Positions 38,510 through 49,738 of a DNA stretch of 64,000 nt are shown here, piece by piece. The translations under genes were made by a program, and so were the position numbers. Under the pieces are notes generated by a model that was not told where the DNA came from, searched no databases, and worked only from the letters and a program-made list of their open reading frames with translations. The stretch covers positions 87,907 through 151,906 of the forward strand of contig RFFC02000001.1 of the NCBI GenBank assembly GCA_005518205.2, given 5' to 3'. This stretch comes from Hormoscilla sp. GUM202. GTDB taxonomy: Bacteria; Cyanobacteriota; Cyanobacteriia; Cyanobacteriales; Desertifilaceae. Position 1 is the first letter of the stretch. Every line of letters begins with the position of its first letter.

Positions 38510-39325
38510 TTAAAAATCTAGAAAACCGCGCTTTCCCAGTCGGGCGATCGCAGCAGCAGCTTGCAGTCTCGGACAACCCAGAGACTCGGCAATTTTGCTG
38601 CTATCGAGTTGCTCGATCGCCCGGGCGGTTTCTAATACCTGCTTGTCAAATGCTAAGTCGCGGAACTCGGAACTCAGCATGGCAACCATCTTGCTAATGA
38701 CCGTTTTAGCTTTGGTAACGGAGGCACATTGACCCCCCGTACCTCTAGCGATCGCCTGAAAAGCTTCTAAGGCCATATCGCTGCCAGGCATGCAGAGGGC
38801 GTGAACGGTCACCCGCTGGTTTTCCGCCGCTGCCGTTACCGACTGGACGTTCAAACCGCTGGGACAACCATCAGGCCAGGCATCCCCGTCATTATTTGTG
38901 GAACCCTTGCGTCCTGGTGCTAGGGTTTGCAACCAGGTCCCAAAGCCGTGGGGCGGGGCATCGCCGACCAGTAAAATAAAGCGGCAACTGTGCGATCGCC
39001 ATTTCATCTGGGTGCAGGCGTCATAGACGCCGCGATAAACTGCTTCCGGACCGTCACCACCACCATCAGCCTCAAGTTTATTAATGTGCTTCTGCATCTG
39101 CTGCTTGTTAGCAGTTAGGGGGTAGATGCGGGTAATAAACGAGTTATCTTGAGGAGGGTGGTCGCGGTATTCTACTAAGCCGACTTGCAGGTCAATGCTA
39201 CTATCAGCAGATAGCAGGCTAAAAGTATCGAGTAGTTGCCGCTTTGCTTCTTGGATAAATGCACCCATGCTGCCAGTGGTGTCCGCGACAAAGCATAGGT
39301 CAACATGATTGAGCAGTTCAGTCAT
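38510..39325 (-). CDS. vWA-domain protein between two TROVE genes
   Basis: The 271-residue protein is mainly a vWA domain: VDLCFVADTTGSMGAFIQEA with the DxTxS-type MIDAS, VGLVEYRDHP, GGGDGPEAVYRGVYDA and FILLVGDAPPHG. A C-terminal helical segment (LDSSKIAESLGCPRLQAAAA) looks like a small DNA- or protein-binding helix bundle. It starts 11 bp after the stop of TROVE paralogue A (start 39325, stop 39337), so the two are co-transcribed. It resembles the vWA domains of alpha-kinase-type and stress proteins. Confidence 0.85.
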   Translation of the reverse strand: MTELLNHVDLCFVADTTGSMGAFIQEAKRQLLDTFSLLSADSSIDLQVGLVEYRDHPPQDNSFITRIYPLTANKQQMQKHINKLEADGGGDGPEAVYRGVYDACTQMKWRSHSCRFILLVGDAPPHGFGTWLQTLAPGRKGSTNNDGDAWPDGCPSGLNVQSVTAAAENQRVTVHALCMPGSDMALEAFQAIARGTGGQCASVTKAKTVISKMVAMLSSEFRDLAFDKQVLETARAIEQLDSSKIAESLGCPRLQAAAAIARLGKRGFLDF

Positions 39326-39336
39326 TCTAGTCCTCC

Positions 39337-40923
<1,587 letters not shown>

Positions 40924-40949
40924 TAAACAATTCAAAATTTAAAACTTCG

Positions 40950-41045
40950 CTGTCAGTCCGCCGGGGTTGAAAATCCCCAACTTCGCTGTTAGCCCGCCGG
41001 GGGTTCAAACCCCCGGCTAATAGCTCAAGTCGGTTAAAACCGACT
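40950..41045. repeat. Palindromic intergenic repeat, two units
   Basis: TTCAAACCCCCGGCTAATAG and AGTCGGTTAAAACCGACT, preceded by a second partial unit (AACTTCGCTGTTAGCCCGCC). Same family as 9.4, 36.8 and 60.2 kb. Confidence 0.8.
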
Positions 41046-41113
41046 AAGAATATCCGTATATCTGTAGGTTGGTTGACGTTAGGAAACCCAACGATGGCAT
41101 TGCCAACAACATC

Positions 41114-41273
41114 GGGTGTGGTCAAAAACAGTTGGTACGGGAAGATCCTCGCGGGGGCAGGGCGAAGCATTCGGGAAGGACATCTATCAAGTGATGTCAT
41201 CACTTGTCGCCCGAATGCTTCGCCCCTACAGTTATCGGCAACAAATGACTATCAACTACTTTTGACCACACCC
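41114..41273. mobile_element. 160-bp MITE with GGGTGTGGTC ends
   Basis: Inverted ends GGGTGTGGTCAAAA / TTTTGACCACACCC, with the 9-bp direct repeat AACAACATC on both sides (41105-41113, 41274-41282). The internal part can fold (CGAAGCATTCGGG / CCCGAATGCTTCG). GGG ends and 9-bp duplications are shared with the ISKra4-like element at 53-1755. Confidence 0.9.
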
Positions 41274-41793
41274 AACAACATCGGTTGGGTTTCGTGCCTC
41301 AACCCAACCTACAGCGCTTTTTCTGCTGTTCTTTTGCCACTTGCTGCCTAATGAACTTAAGTTCCTTCTTGTTACATTGTTGTTTGCTGACAGCGTATAC
41401 TGGGCTCCCGTACACCTTCCTGGCTGTCAAAGGATCGAGATAAGCCTTCAGCAGAATATCCATCGGTTTTTCCATTGGAGGCAGGTCGGCAAATGCGATC
41501 GCAAACCAGAGACCGTCCAACTTGCGGTATTGATGGTAGTCGTCTATCCCTAGGCGATCGACTTCTTTCTGGGAAAGCTGCTTTTGTTTCTTGCTGAAAT
41601 CCTTGACACGGCAGAGAATTCCCGTATCGGGGTGAACGAAAAATTTAAATTTACTACGGAAACTTTGGTAACTTTTCTGGTAAGGCTCTCCATCAATTAG
41701 CACGACATGCAGTTCGACAAAATCCCAGAGATGGGAGAGAACATGCCGTCCAGTTACCGTACTCGCATCCAGGCGATCGCAGATTTGGCTGTA

Positions 41794-42892
41794 AGTAGTT
41801 AGGCAAAATTAATTTTATATTTTCCTCCAACCTCTCGAAGCACATCTTCCACCGCTTTAACTAAACTTTCCCAACTTTCATATGCATCAATATTTAACCA
41901 TTCGTATTTGATAAATCGCCACAAGATTTCAATGATATTTAACTGTGGAGAATAGGTAGGTAAATAAAAAATGGTCAACCCTTTTTGTTCCCATTCTGCT
42001 TGTTGATTTTTTACGGCATTACTCGTATGCATAGACGCATTATCCATCACCAAAACAGTTTTTTTCTCTAATTTTGAACAAAAATCATCTATACATGATA
42101 TAACCACCTCACTATTAACCCGGCACTCAAATAAGTAAGGCTCTAGTTCATTCTTGCGATTGAAAAATCCTAAGACGTTTAATCTTTTACTATTTTGACT
42201 TTTGGCCTCAATAACTTCTCCTTTTTCCTGCCATGCATAAGGGACATATGCATTTAAACAAAAACCGCTTTCATCAAAGAATCTTAAATCAATTTCACCT
42301 CGATATTCTTGCTGTTTTAATTTTTTTAATTCTTCCTTTTTTTCTTGATATTCCGTGGGTTCTGGCTCCCCAGCTACTCGTTTTCCGATCCGCCGACATG
42401 TTTGCGTTTTTTAAGATCCTTTTAATAGTTTCCTTACTCACTTCCACATCCCACTCTTGTTTAAATTTTTCTTTCACCAATTTTATTTCCTTGGGAAATT
42501 CTTTAGCCCAAACCACGATTTGCTCTATCTGTTCTGAATTAAATTTCGGTTTTCTTCCACGTCCTTTTCGATCATATAAGCCGACTAATTGGAACTCTTC
42601 CCAAGCATCAAACCAATTATATATTGTCACAAGGGTCACCTTAAATATTTTCATCAATTCTGTAGTTTTATACCCTGAATGTGAGAGCATTATGCAATGT
42701 GCTCGTCTTCTAACTTGGTGATATTTACTTTGTGCATAAATCCGTTTGAGGAGATTAATTGTTTCATAGCTTAATCCCTTTATGAATCTCATGGCTAACT
42801 TTCACCTCGCTGAAAATATAAGTTTGATTGTTTTAATTCTAGCATATATTTATGCCAAAGGCCAAATATAAAAATAATTTTGCCTAACTACT
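41794..42892 (-). mobile_element. IS630-family insertion sequence
   Basis: The 1099-bp element has termini AGTAGTTAGGCAAAATTA in inverse orientation and a TA duplication (41792-41793, 42893-42894), as expected for IS630/Tc1 elements. It interrupts a hypothetical gene whose frame is restored by excision. Confidence 0.93.
41799..42792 (-). CDS. IS630-family transposase made from two frames
   Basis: The first frame (42792 to about 42390) is a helix-turn-helix domain (RRRAHCIMLSHSGYKTTELM, TIYNWFDAWEEF). At the run CGGAAAACGAG the coding switches to a second frame. It is open to 41799 and holds the DDE core: DLRFFDESGFCLNAYVPYAW, VLVMDNASMHTS, IFYLPTYSPQLNIIEILWRF. Many IS630 elements use programmed frameshifting, so the shift at the A4 run may be functional. 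It could also be a mutation. Confidence 0.85.
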
Positions 42893-43051
42893 TAAACATC
42901 ATCCCAAGGCTGTCCGACTTGAGAATCTACCCAGCGACGTAAGGGGGCGAGATGGTCGTTGAACTCCTTCGTTTCGGATATATCCTCTGGGAGTGGGTTG
43001 AATTTGTAACACTTTTTCCTCTCAAAAACTGGTTCTGTTACTTCTTGTAAC

Positions 43052-43237
43052 GGGTGTGGTCAAAAGTAGTTGATAGTAATTTGTTGCCGATAACTGTAGG
43101 GGCGTTAGCGCAGCGGCTGCGCAGCAGCTAGCATTCGGGCGACAAATGAGGACATCACAAGATAGATGTCCTTCCCGAATGCAACGCCGGGGCCCCCGCG
43201 AGGATCTCCCCGTACCAACTGACGCATGACCACACCC
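43052..43237. mobile_element. 186-bp MITE of the GGGTGTGGTC family, at a rearrangement junction
   Basis: Inverted ends as in the copy at 41114, and related internal sequence (GCCGATAACTGTAGGGGCG, CATTCGGGCGACAAATG) in inverse order. No direct repeat flanks it: the left side is a protein gene and the right side is half a tRNA gene. This suggests recombination through the element. Confidence 0.85.
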
Positions 43238-43266
43238 GACGCCTTAACCAACTTAGCTATCTCCCC
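43238..43266 (-). pseudogene. 5' half of a tRNA gene, cut by a MITE
   Basis: On the minus strand, GGGGAGATAGCTAAGTTGG then TTAAGGCGTC gives a 7-nt acceptor strand, TA, a complete D arm (GCTAAG...GGC-type) and the first base pairs of the anticodon arm. The MITE begins at that point, so the anticodon is unknown. Confidence 0.65.
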
Positions 43267-43270
43267 TGGG

Positions 43271-43343
43271 AGTCCCGACGAGATTTGAACTCGCATCTTC
43301 ACCTTGAGGGGGTGACGGCTTAAGCCAATTTGCCTACGAGACT
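43271..43343 (-). tRNA. tRNA-like gene, anticodon CTC (Glu-like), possibly degenerate
   Basis: The 73-nt minus-strand cloverleaf has acceptor AGTCTCG/CGGGACT, D stem GGC/GCC, and anticodon stem TCACC/GGTGA around loop CCCTCAA. The T arm is GCGAG-TTCAAAT-CTCGT. The loop gives CTC at positions 34-36, but position 33 is C instead of the universal U. It may therefore be non-functional or unusual. No CCA is encoded. Confidence 0.6.
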
Positions 43344-43350
43344 TCGCGAC

Positions 43351-43424
43351 GAGGCTGACGGGATTTGAACCCGCGACTTCCTGTTCGACAGACAGGCGCT
43401 CTGGACCAACTGAGCTACAGCCTC
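43351..43424 (-). tRNA. tRNA-Asp (GTC)
   Basis: The 74-nt minus-strand cloverleaf has acceptor GAGGCTG/CAGCCTC, D stem GCTC/GAGC, and anticodon stem CCTGT/ACAGG with loop CTGTCGA (GTC at 34-36, U33 present). The T arm is GCGGG-TTCAAAT-CCCGT. The body is not the usual chromosomal tRNA-Asp sequence of cyanobacteria as I remember it, and it lies with other odd tRNAs. It may belong to a transferred tRNA array. Confidence 0.78.
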
Positions 43425-43432
43425 AAATGACT

Positions 43433-44178
43433 ATTCAGTTTTCAAGGTACGGTTGAGGCTCTTTTTCCCTCGCTCTATCTATATACTACATTTATGCTAC
43501 ATAAATTCCTGAAAGTCTGAAAAAATTTTTTTGGGGATTTGCTGTTGTCCAGGCGATCGCCGGTTCCTGGGGAAGGCGATCGCCGGTCCCTGGGCAGGCG
43601 CGGAGCGCTATGGGGATTTTCTGAACTACAACAGAGGGGAAAACTTATTCAGTTTTCAAGGTACAGTTGGCTTGGGGTGGAGCTTTGAAGCTCTTTTTCC
43701 CTCGCTCTATCTGTATACTACGTTTATACTACATAAATTCCTGAAAGTCTGAAAAAATTTTTTTGGGGATTTGCTGTTGTCGATGCGATCGCCGGTCCCT
43801 GGGGAAGGCGATCGCCGGTCCCTGGGCAGGCGCGGAGCGCTATGGGGATTTTCTGAACTACAACAGAGGGGAAAACTTATTCAGTTTTCAAGGTACAGTT
43901 GGCTTGGGGTGGAGCTTTGAAGCTCTTTTTCCCTCGCTCTATCTGTATACTACGTTTATACTACATAAATTCCTGAAAGTCTGAAAAAATTTTTTTGGGG
44001 ATTTGCTGTTGTCGATGCGATCGCCGGTCCCTGGGGAAGGCGATCGCCGGTCCCTGGGCAGGCGCGGAGCGCTATGGGGATTTTCTGAACTACAACGGAG
44101 GGGAAAAACTTATTCAGTTTTCAAGGTACAGTTGGCTTGGGGTGGAGCTTTGAGGCTTGTCCCCCTCGCCATATTAAT
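43433..44178. repeat. Three and a half tandem repeats of about 232 bp
   Basis: Units begin ATTCAGTTTTCAAGGTAC at 43433, 43647, 43879 and 44112. Units 2 and 3 are almost identical (232 and 233 bp), unit 1 lacks part of the centre, and unit 4 is partial. Each contains GCGATCGCCGGTCCCTGGG twice and a short hairpin GAGCTTTGAAGCTC followed by T5 (GAGGCTC in unit 1). Apparent 73-aa reading frames inside are by-products of the repetition. Confidence 0.9.
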
Positions 44179-44277
44179 ATGCTACATAAATAATACATGA
44201 GTGTCAAGGGTTTGCCGAAAAATTTTTTTTGCTCGCCGCCGGCGGATGCGATCGCCTGGGCCACGGGAGTTGGGCAC

Positions 44278-44452
44278 GAGGCCGACCGTCCGAGGACCGG
44301 CGACTTCCTGTTCTACTTCCAGGCGCTCTAGAGCATCGGTCAAGTAGAAGCTAGATACCGGGTTTCTTGTCCAGCTATCAAGGAGAAATCGATGCTCTCA
44401 CCGGAGAAACCCGGTATCAGCACCGGCGATATAGGCCAACTGAGCTACAGCC
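44278..44452 (-). pseudogene. Degraded tRNA gene with a hairpin insertion
   Basis: The minus strand starts GGCTGTAGCTCAGTTGG (44452) as in the tRNA-Asp above. It is interrupted by a 65-bp palindrome and then continues GAGCGCCTGGAAGTAGAAC, AGGAAGTCGCCGG and GGTCGGCCTC. The second half is aligned with tRNA-Asp, but the anticodon loop reads AAGTAGA (GTA, Tyr-like) and the T loop is damaged. Confidence 0.6.
44354..44418. repeat. 65-bp palindromic element (GATACCGGGTTTCT)
   Basis: GATACCGGGTTTCT and its complement AGAAACCCGGTATC bound a 65-bp unit inserted in the tRNA remnant. Related palindromes are at 11.99, 47.45, 48.9, 49.9 and 63.6 kb. Confidence 0.75.
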
Positions 44453-44595
44453 AAAAGTACAGTTGGCTCGGGTACGATGATTGTTGTTAATAGAAAATGG
44501 TGAATATGGTGAGTGGTTCATAGCAATTCACCATTCGCAATTCACCATTCACAATAGCGCTCCGGCGTCGCGCACTGCGTATACGCAATTAGCAC

Positions 44596-44680
44596 ATGAA
44601 AATTAATGCCGACTTAAGTCAACGGGCCGTGGTCTACAGCGAGGAACTGCCGTGGGTGAATTCCCCAGCACCAGCAGTCA
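44596..44680 (+). pseudogene. 5' remnant of a ChrR-like cupin gene
   Basis: The frame from ATG 44596 reads MKINADLSQRAVV then ELPWVNSPAPAV, the characteristic start of ChrR-type cupin proteins. It then dissolves into a CTTTTAGTCC...GGAC-type repeat and a GGTTCCCAGGCGGTATCC palindrome. Only about 28 codons remain, so it is inactive. Confidence 0.6.
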
Positions 44681-44862
44681 CGCAGCTTTTAGTCCTTCGG
44701 GCTGTCTCCTTTACGCTAAAGGCGGTCACTTACTACCCGACCTCAAGCAATAACCCCCGGGTTCCCAGGCGGTATCCTGGGAACGAGAGCCAATTATTTG
44801 TGGCTTTGCACAAACAAAAATAATCTCAAATAGAGGATTGAGTTAATCTCAGGAAATCTCCG

Positions 44863-47349
44863 ATGGCAGTAAAAAAAACTGAAATTTATAGCTCCCTATG
44901 GGCAGGATGCGATGAATTGCGAGGTGGCATGGACGCTTCCCAGTATAAGGATTACGTCCTCACCTTGTTGTTTCTGAAATATGTGTCTGATAAATATGCC
45001 GGCGATCGGGACAGTATTATTTTCGTCCCAGATGGCGCAGCTTTTGAGAACTTAGTGGCCCTTAAAGGTAATCCCGAAATCGGAGACAAAATTAATAAAA
45101 TTATTGGTCAGTTAGCAGCATAAAATGGACTTAAAGGTGTCATTGATGTTGCCGACTTTAACGATGAGGAAAAGCTGGGCAAAGGTAAGGAGATGGTCGA
45201 TCGCCTGTCTCGGTTGGTGGCGATTTTCGACGGGTTGGACTTAAGCGCGAACCGCGCTGAAGGGGATGATTTACTGGGGGATGCCTACGAGTATCTAATG
45301 CGCCACTTTGCCACGGAGTCGGGGAAAAGTAAGGGGCAGTTTTATACCCCGGCGGAGGTGTCGCGGGTTGTCGCGAAGGTGGTGGGCGTTACGCCAGAAA
45401 CCAGGCAGGATGCCACGGTGTATGACCCCACTTGCGGCTCCGGTTCCCTATTGCTGAAAGTGGCAGATGAATCTCCTAATGGCTTAACTATTTACGGGCA
45501 GGAAATGGATAACGCTACGGTGGCATTGGCACGGATGAATATGTTTATGCACGACTGCCCGACAGCGGAAATTCGGCAGGATAATACTCTCTCCTCTCCT
45601 TACTGGAAAGAGACCGATGGGAGTTTGAAAACTTTTGATTTTGCTGTTGCCAACCCGCCTTTTTCCTATAAAGCTTGGAGTAATGGGGTAGATACTACCA
45701 AGGATGAATTTAATCGGTTTGAGTATGGCGTTCCCCCGGCAAAAAACGGCGATTATGCTTTTCTGCTCCACATTCTCAAATCATTGAAAAGTACGGGCAA
45801 GGGGGCGATAATTTTGCCTCACGGGGTACTTTTTCGGGGAAATGCTGAGGCTCGCATTCGGCAGAATTTGGTCAGCCAGGGATACATTAAGGGTATCATC
45901 GGTTTACCTCCAAACCTGTTTTATGGCACGGGCATTCCTGCTTGTATTATCGTTATCGATAAAGGGGATGCCAGCTCCCCGGGTAACGACCCTCCGCTAC
46001 CCGGTCAGAGTTTGTTTATGGTGGATGCTAGCAAGGGGTTTATCAAGGATGGCAATAAGAACCGGCTGCGCAGTCAGGATATCCATAAGATTGTGGATGT
46101 ATTCAATCATCAGATAGAATTGCCTCGCTACAGTCGGATGGTGAGTTTGTCCGAAATCGCAGCTCACGATTATAATCTCAATATTCCCCGTTATATTGAT
46201 TCTAGCGAACCTGAAGACATTCACGACCTCAGCGCTCACCTCAAGGGTGGCATTCCTAACAGGGATATTGATGCGTTAAATGACTACTGGCGGGTGTTTC
46301 CCCAGGTGCGAGATGCTTTGTTTGCGCCGGGAAATCGCCCGGGCTATAGCCGGAGTTTGGTAGCATCTTCTCAGGTAAAGGCGACTATTCGAGATCGTCC
46401 CGAGTTCGCCGAGTTTGCCGATCGCACTCTGGCATTGTATCGCGATTGGCGCCAGCACCACGAGCCCCAACTGAAGGCGATCGCCCTTGGGGAGAAGCCG
46501 AAAGAACCGATCGCCAAGCTATCGGAGGATTTGCTAGCACGGTTTGCCGACTCTGACTTGCTGGATAAGTACGACATTTACCAGCTATTGATGGACTACT
46601 GGAGGGAAACGATGCAGGATGATGTTTATATACTGGTGCAAGATGGTTGGCAGGCGGGGAAGGTGCTGCGGGAGTTGGTGGCGAAAAAGGGCGAGAAGTT
46701 GAAGGAAACTCCAGATTTGATCGTCGATAAGAAAAAGTATAAAGCTGACTTGATACCGCCCAGTGCGATCGGGGCGCGGTATTTTGCCGATCGGCAGCAG
46801 CAGATCGACGAACTACAAACAGAATTGGATGCCGTCAGTCAGGAGTTAGAGGCGCTGATAGAGGAACATAGCGGGGAAGATGGGGCCTTAAGTGATGCCC
46901 AGACAGATGCGGGGAAGGTGACGAAAGCTAAAATCAAACAAGTCATCAAGGATAATCAACAATTATCTATTTTTGACAATTCAGGATCCTCCCTTGATGA
47001 CGAACAATTATCAATTCTCGAACAATGCCTGAAATTGTTCGATCGAGAGGCGGCGGCTAAGAAAGCAGTAAATAATGCCCAGACGGCACTGGACAAGGCA
47101 GTTTTTTCGCAGTATGCTAAATTAACAGAGGATGAAATTAAAACTTTGGTAGTGGATGACAAGTGGCATGGGACGCTAGAGGCGGCAATTACGGCGGAGA
47201 TCGAGCGGGTGACGCAGCAGTTGGCGAACCGGGTGAAGCTGCTAGAGGAACGTTATGCGGAACCTTTACCCCAGTTGGAAGAGGAGGTTGAGGTGTTGGC
47301 CCGCCGGGTAGAAGACCATTTGCAGCGGATGGGATTGACTGCATCTTAG
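44863..47349 (+). pseudogene. hsdM: Type I restriction-modification N6-adenine methyltransferase HsdM, with an in-frame TAA
   Basis: Residues 1-86 (MAVKKTEIYSSLWAGCDELR...) form the usual N-terminal helical domain. A TAA at 45121 then stands where relatives have a codon such as GAA (QLAA*NGLKGVIDVADFN). The frame stays open to 47349, giving 829 residues in total. The methylase core is intact: DPTCGSGSLLLK near 188 and NPPF near 264. C-terminal coiled coils (YFADRQQQIDELQTELDAVS) serve HsdS binding. Reinitiation at ATG 45193 would give a 718-aa form without the N-terminal domain. A single base change would restore the gene. Confidence 0.9.
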
Positions 47350-47508
47350 CCCCTACCACGCCCGCCGAACCCTAAAGGGTCCGGCTACAGGAACAAAGCC
47401 CGCCTACGCGGGCTTAATTACTTGCATTATCGTTGCACCCAATCCGGTTTTTACAGAAAACCGGGTTTCCGGGCTACTCGTGATTAATTATTGGGAGAAA
47501 TTAAAGAG

Positions 47509-48588
47509 ATGAATAGGATCGATGGCTTGTCACTATTACCAGGAGATATTGGGGATATCGAGACCAAGGCGGTACTAAAAAAGTTAATTACTGCTCATCA
47601 GGCGTTAGCAGAACTGAAAGGTGTGGCTAATAGTATTCCCAATCAGGAAATTTTAATTAACACATTATCGTTGCAGGAAGCTAAAGATAGTTCTGCGATC
47701 GAGAATATTATTACTACCCAAGATGATTTATATCGTAGTGACAGTCAGGTTGAGCAGTTTGTAACAGCCGCAGCCAAAGAAGTACATAACTATGCCACGG
47801 CCCTACGTGAGGGGTTTAAGCAGGTTCAAAAAACGGGATTATTAACGGAACGTCAGATATTAGAAATTCACGCCACGATCGAGGGAAATAACGCGGGTTT
47901 CCGCAAGCTTCCGGGTACTACCCTAAAAAACGATGCAACGGGGGAGGTGGTTTATACACCGCCACAAAGTTATGAAGAGATTAAAACTTTGATGGCTAAT
48001 TTGGAAAAATTCATTAATGATGACAGGCTTTGTGATTGGAACTCATTGACGAAAATGGCGGTAATTCACCATCAGTTTGAGAGTATCCATCCATTTTACG
48101 ACGGAAATGGTAGAACAGGGCGAATTGTTAATGTTTTGTACTTAATTAAACAAAATTTACTGAAAACTCCTGTACTTTATTTAAGTCGTTATATTAATCA
48201 AACCAAAACACAATATTATGAATTGCTGCAATTGACTCGGAAAAGGAGAGATTGGGAACCTTGGGTAATCTATATCTTAGAAGGGGTCGAAAAAACTTCG
48301 CTACAAACAGTTGAGTTGATTGCAGCAATTAAACGGCTGATGCTGTCACACAAGCATTTCATTCGTAATGAACTACCTAAGGTATACAGTCAAGATTTAC
48401 TCAATAATTTGTTTAGGCATCCTTACACTAAGATTGACTTCGTCCAGAATGAGTTGAGAGTGAGTCGGGTGACAGCAACGAAATATTTAGAGGAGTTGGT
48501 GAGAATAGGTTTACTAGAAAAGCTCAAGATGGGACGTGAAAACTACTATATTAATGTTGCTTTATACAACCTGTTAGCGGGACTTTAA
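47509..48588 (+). CDS. Fic-family AMP-transferase-like protein
   Basis: I chose ATG 47509 because GGGAGA lies 10 bp before it. The 359-residue protein has the Fic catalytic motif within IHHQFESIHPFYDGNGRTGR (about 188-206). It also has the N-terminal inhibitory helix motif LQEAKDSSAIENI (S/T-x-x-x-E-N). A C-terminal winged-helix segment ends it (VQNELRVSRVTATKYLEELV). Fic enzymes add AMP to target proteins; the inhibitory motif suggests a self-regulated class II type. It sits inside the type I RM locus between hsdM and the DUF1016/hsdS genes. Confidence 0.92.
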   Translation: MNRIDGLSLLPGDIGDIETKAVLKKLITAHQALAELKGVANSIPNQEILINTLSLQEAKDSSAIENIITTQDDLYRSDSQVEQFVTAAAKEVHNYATALREGFKQVQKTGLLTERQILEIHATIEGNNAGFRKLPGTTLKNDATGEVVYTPPQSYEEIKTLMANLEKFINDDRLCDWNSLTKMAVIHHQFESIHPFYDGNGRTGRIVNVLYLIKQNLLKTPVLYLSRYINQTKTQYYELLQLTRKRRDWEPWVIYILEGVEKTSLQTVELIAAIKRLMLSHKHFIRNELPKVYSQDLLNNLFRHPYTKIDFVQNELRVSRVTATKYLEELVRIGLLEKLKMGRENYYINVALYNLLAGL

Positions 48589-49093
48589 GCTGTCGGGTGG
48601 GCACCTCCCACCAACAGCAGGCTGTAACCATACTGGGTTCTTGGGCTACCGGTCCGGGGTTGCTGGACTACCGGTGAAATACCCGGCGCAAAAGTGAGAT
48701 TTACCCAGTCCCGTTAGGGAATATGTATAGAAAATAGATAAAATCTATGCATATCGGAAAAACATGTATAGAAAATGGCTTTTTCTATACATGTTGCAGC
48801 ACTGAATCAATAATAACAATCAGAAAATGTAATTAAATATATAATATAGTACATTAAGTTATATATGTATCGCACTTATACTCGGAATGGTATAGCCCCC
48901 CGATCCCGAGAAGACCAGAAACCGGGTTGATGCACCGTTCCGGAAAAATCTGATTTTCGCATACCCACCGAGATAGTCAAAGAAACCCGGTTTCTCAACT
49001 TCCACCGGAATTTCCTATGGGTTCTGACCGCGTAATTTGTGGTTCATCAGATGCACCACATGGTGCTGTTTGGTGGGATTGCTATATACGATA
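48589..49093. other. Intergenic region with hairpin and duplicated segments
   Basis: No gene is seen. A perfect 15-bp inverted repeat, AACATGTATAGAAAA/TTTTCTATACATGTT, lies at 48761-48795 and could be an operator or terminator; a half-copy precedes it at 48723. Bases 48867-49040 are repeated at 49891-50040. A short piece of the DUF1016 gene (CGCGTAATTTGTGGTTCAT) is at about 49029. Confidence 0.6.
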
Positions 49094-49738
49094 TTACCAA
49101 ATGGGTGCGAGATTCAGGACAAAACCCGGGAGAACTGTTTCCCCTGATAGAGTCACGGGATTATCAATTACTTCCACCTCTTGATTTGGGCGATAAATTT
49201 CTACTTGCCTGGTTCTGCGATTAATTAACCAACCCAAGCGCATCCCATTATCCTGGTATTCTCTCATCTTCGACTGCGTTGAAGGCAAGCTGTCACTGGG
49301 AGAAAGCAACTCGACGATAAAATCAGGACAAAGATGAGGAAATCTCTGTTGTTCGGAAATCGTCAAGCTATTCCAGCGTTCCAGTCTCACCCATGCGGCA
49401 TCGGGCGATCGATCGGCCCCCGACGGCAGCTTAAAACCTCCTGATGAATCGAATGCAACCCCCGTCCCATCCGCATCCGCCCAATTAAATAACTGTTGGG
49501 TTAGTCTGCCATTGCGGTTGCTAGTTTCTCCTCCCGTAGGTGACATAATAATTAATTCTCCTGTTGCAGTGCGTTCTAGTCTGAGATTCTTATTTGACTG
49601 ACATAGCTGAAAAAACTCTTCATCTGTCAGTTTCATTACCGGGTTTATGTTTAAGGTTAAGGCTGTCATGTCGATTTGATCTGGTAAATTATCTACCGCT
49701 TCTGGTTCGCGAACCCGCTCTCCAGATCCCTGAACCAT
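49094..49738 (-). CDS. Uma2-family nuclease
   Basis: The 214-residue protein is a typical Uma2: MKLTDEEFFQLCQSNKNLRL, LIIMSPTGGETSNRNGRLTQ, FDSSGGFKLPSGADRSPDAA and PDFIVELLSPSD, with the PD-(D/E)XK-like residues. It ends with QVEIYRPNQEVEV and a final VLPGFVLNL. Family members are presumed endonucleases, common and mobile in cyanobacteria. ATG 49669 (MTALTLNINPVMKL) is an equally likely start, since the first 23 residues have no family counterpart. It is inserted on the opposite strand within the RM locus, between two copies of a direct repeat. Confidence 0.85.
   Translation of the reverse strand: MVQGSGERVREPEAVDNLPDQIDMTALTLNINPVMKLTDEEFFQLCQSNKNLRLERTATGELIIMSPTGGETSNRNGRLTQQLFNWADADGTGVAFDSSGGFKLPSGADRSPDAAWVRLERWNSLTISEQQRFPHLCPDFIVELLSPSDSLPSTQSKMREYQDNGMRLGWLINRRTRQVEIYRPNQEVEVIDNPVTLSGETVLPGFVLNLAPIW

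Larger units (their letters stand above)
41299..43051 (-). pseudogene. Hypothetical gene split by IS630 and truncated by a MITE
   Basis: The upstream part (43051-42895) reads VTEPVFERKKCYKFNPLPED to VGQPWDDV. The downstream part (41791-41299) reads SQICDRLDASTVTGRHVLSH, GEPYQKSYQSFRSKFKFFVH and a basic end. Joining through one TA gives DDVYSQI in frame. The start of the gene is missing because the MITE at 43052-43237 replaces it. I do not recognise a function. Confidence 0.7.

Noticed and set aside
43531..44200. Repeated 73-aa reading frames (MGICCC...)
   Set aside because: They exist only because a 232-bp noncoding repeat is tandemly duplicated; no ribosome-binding site or family resemblance.
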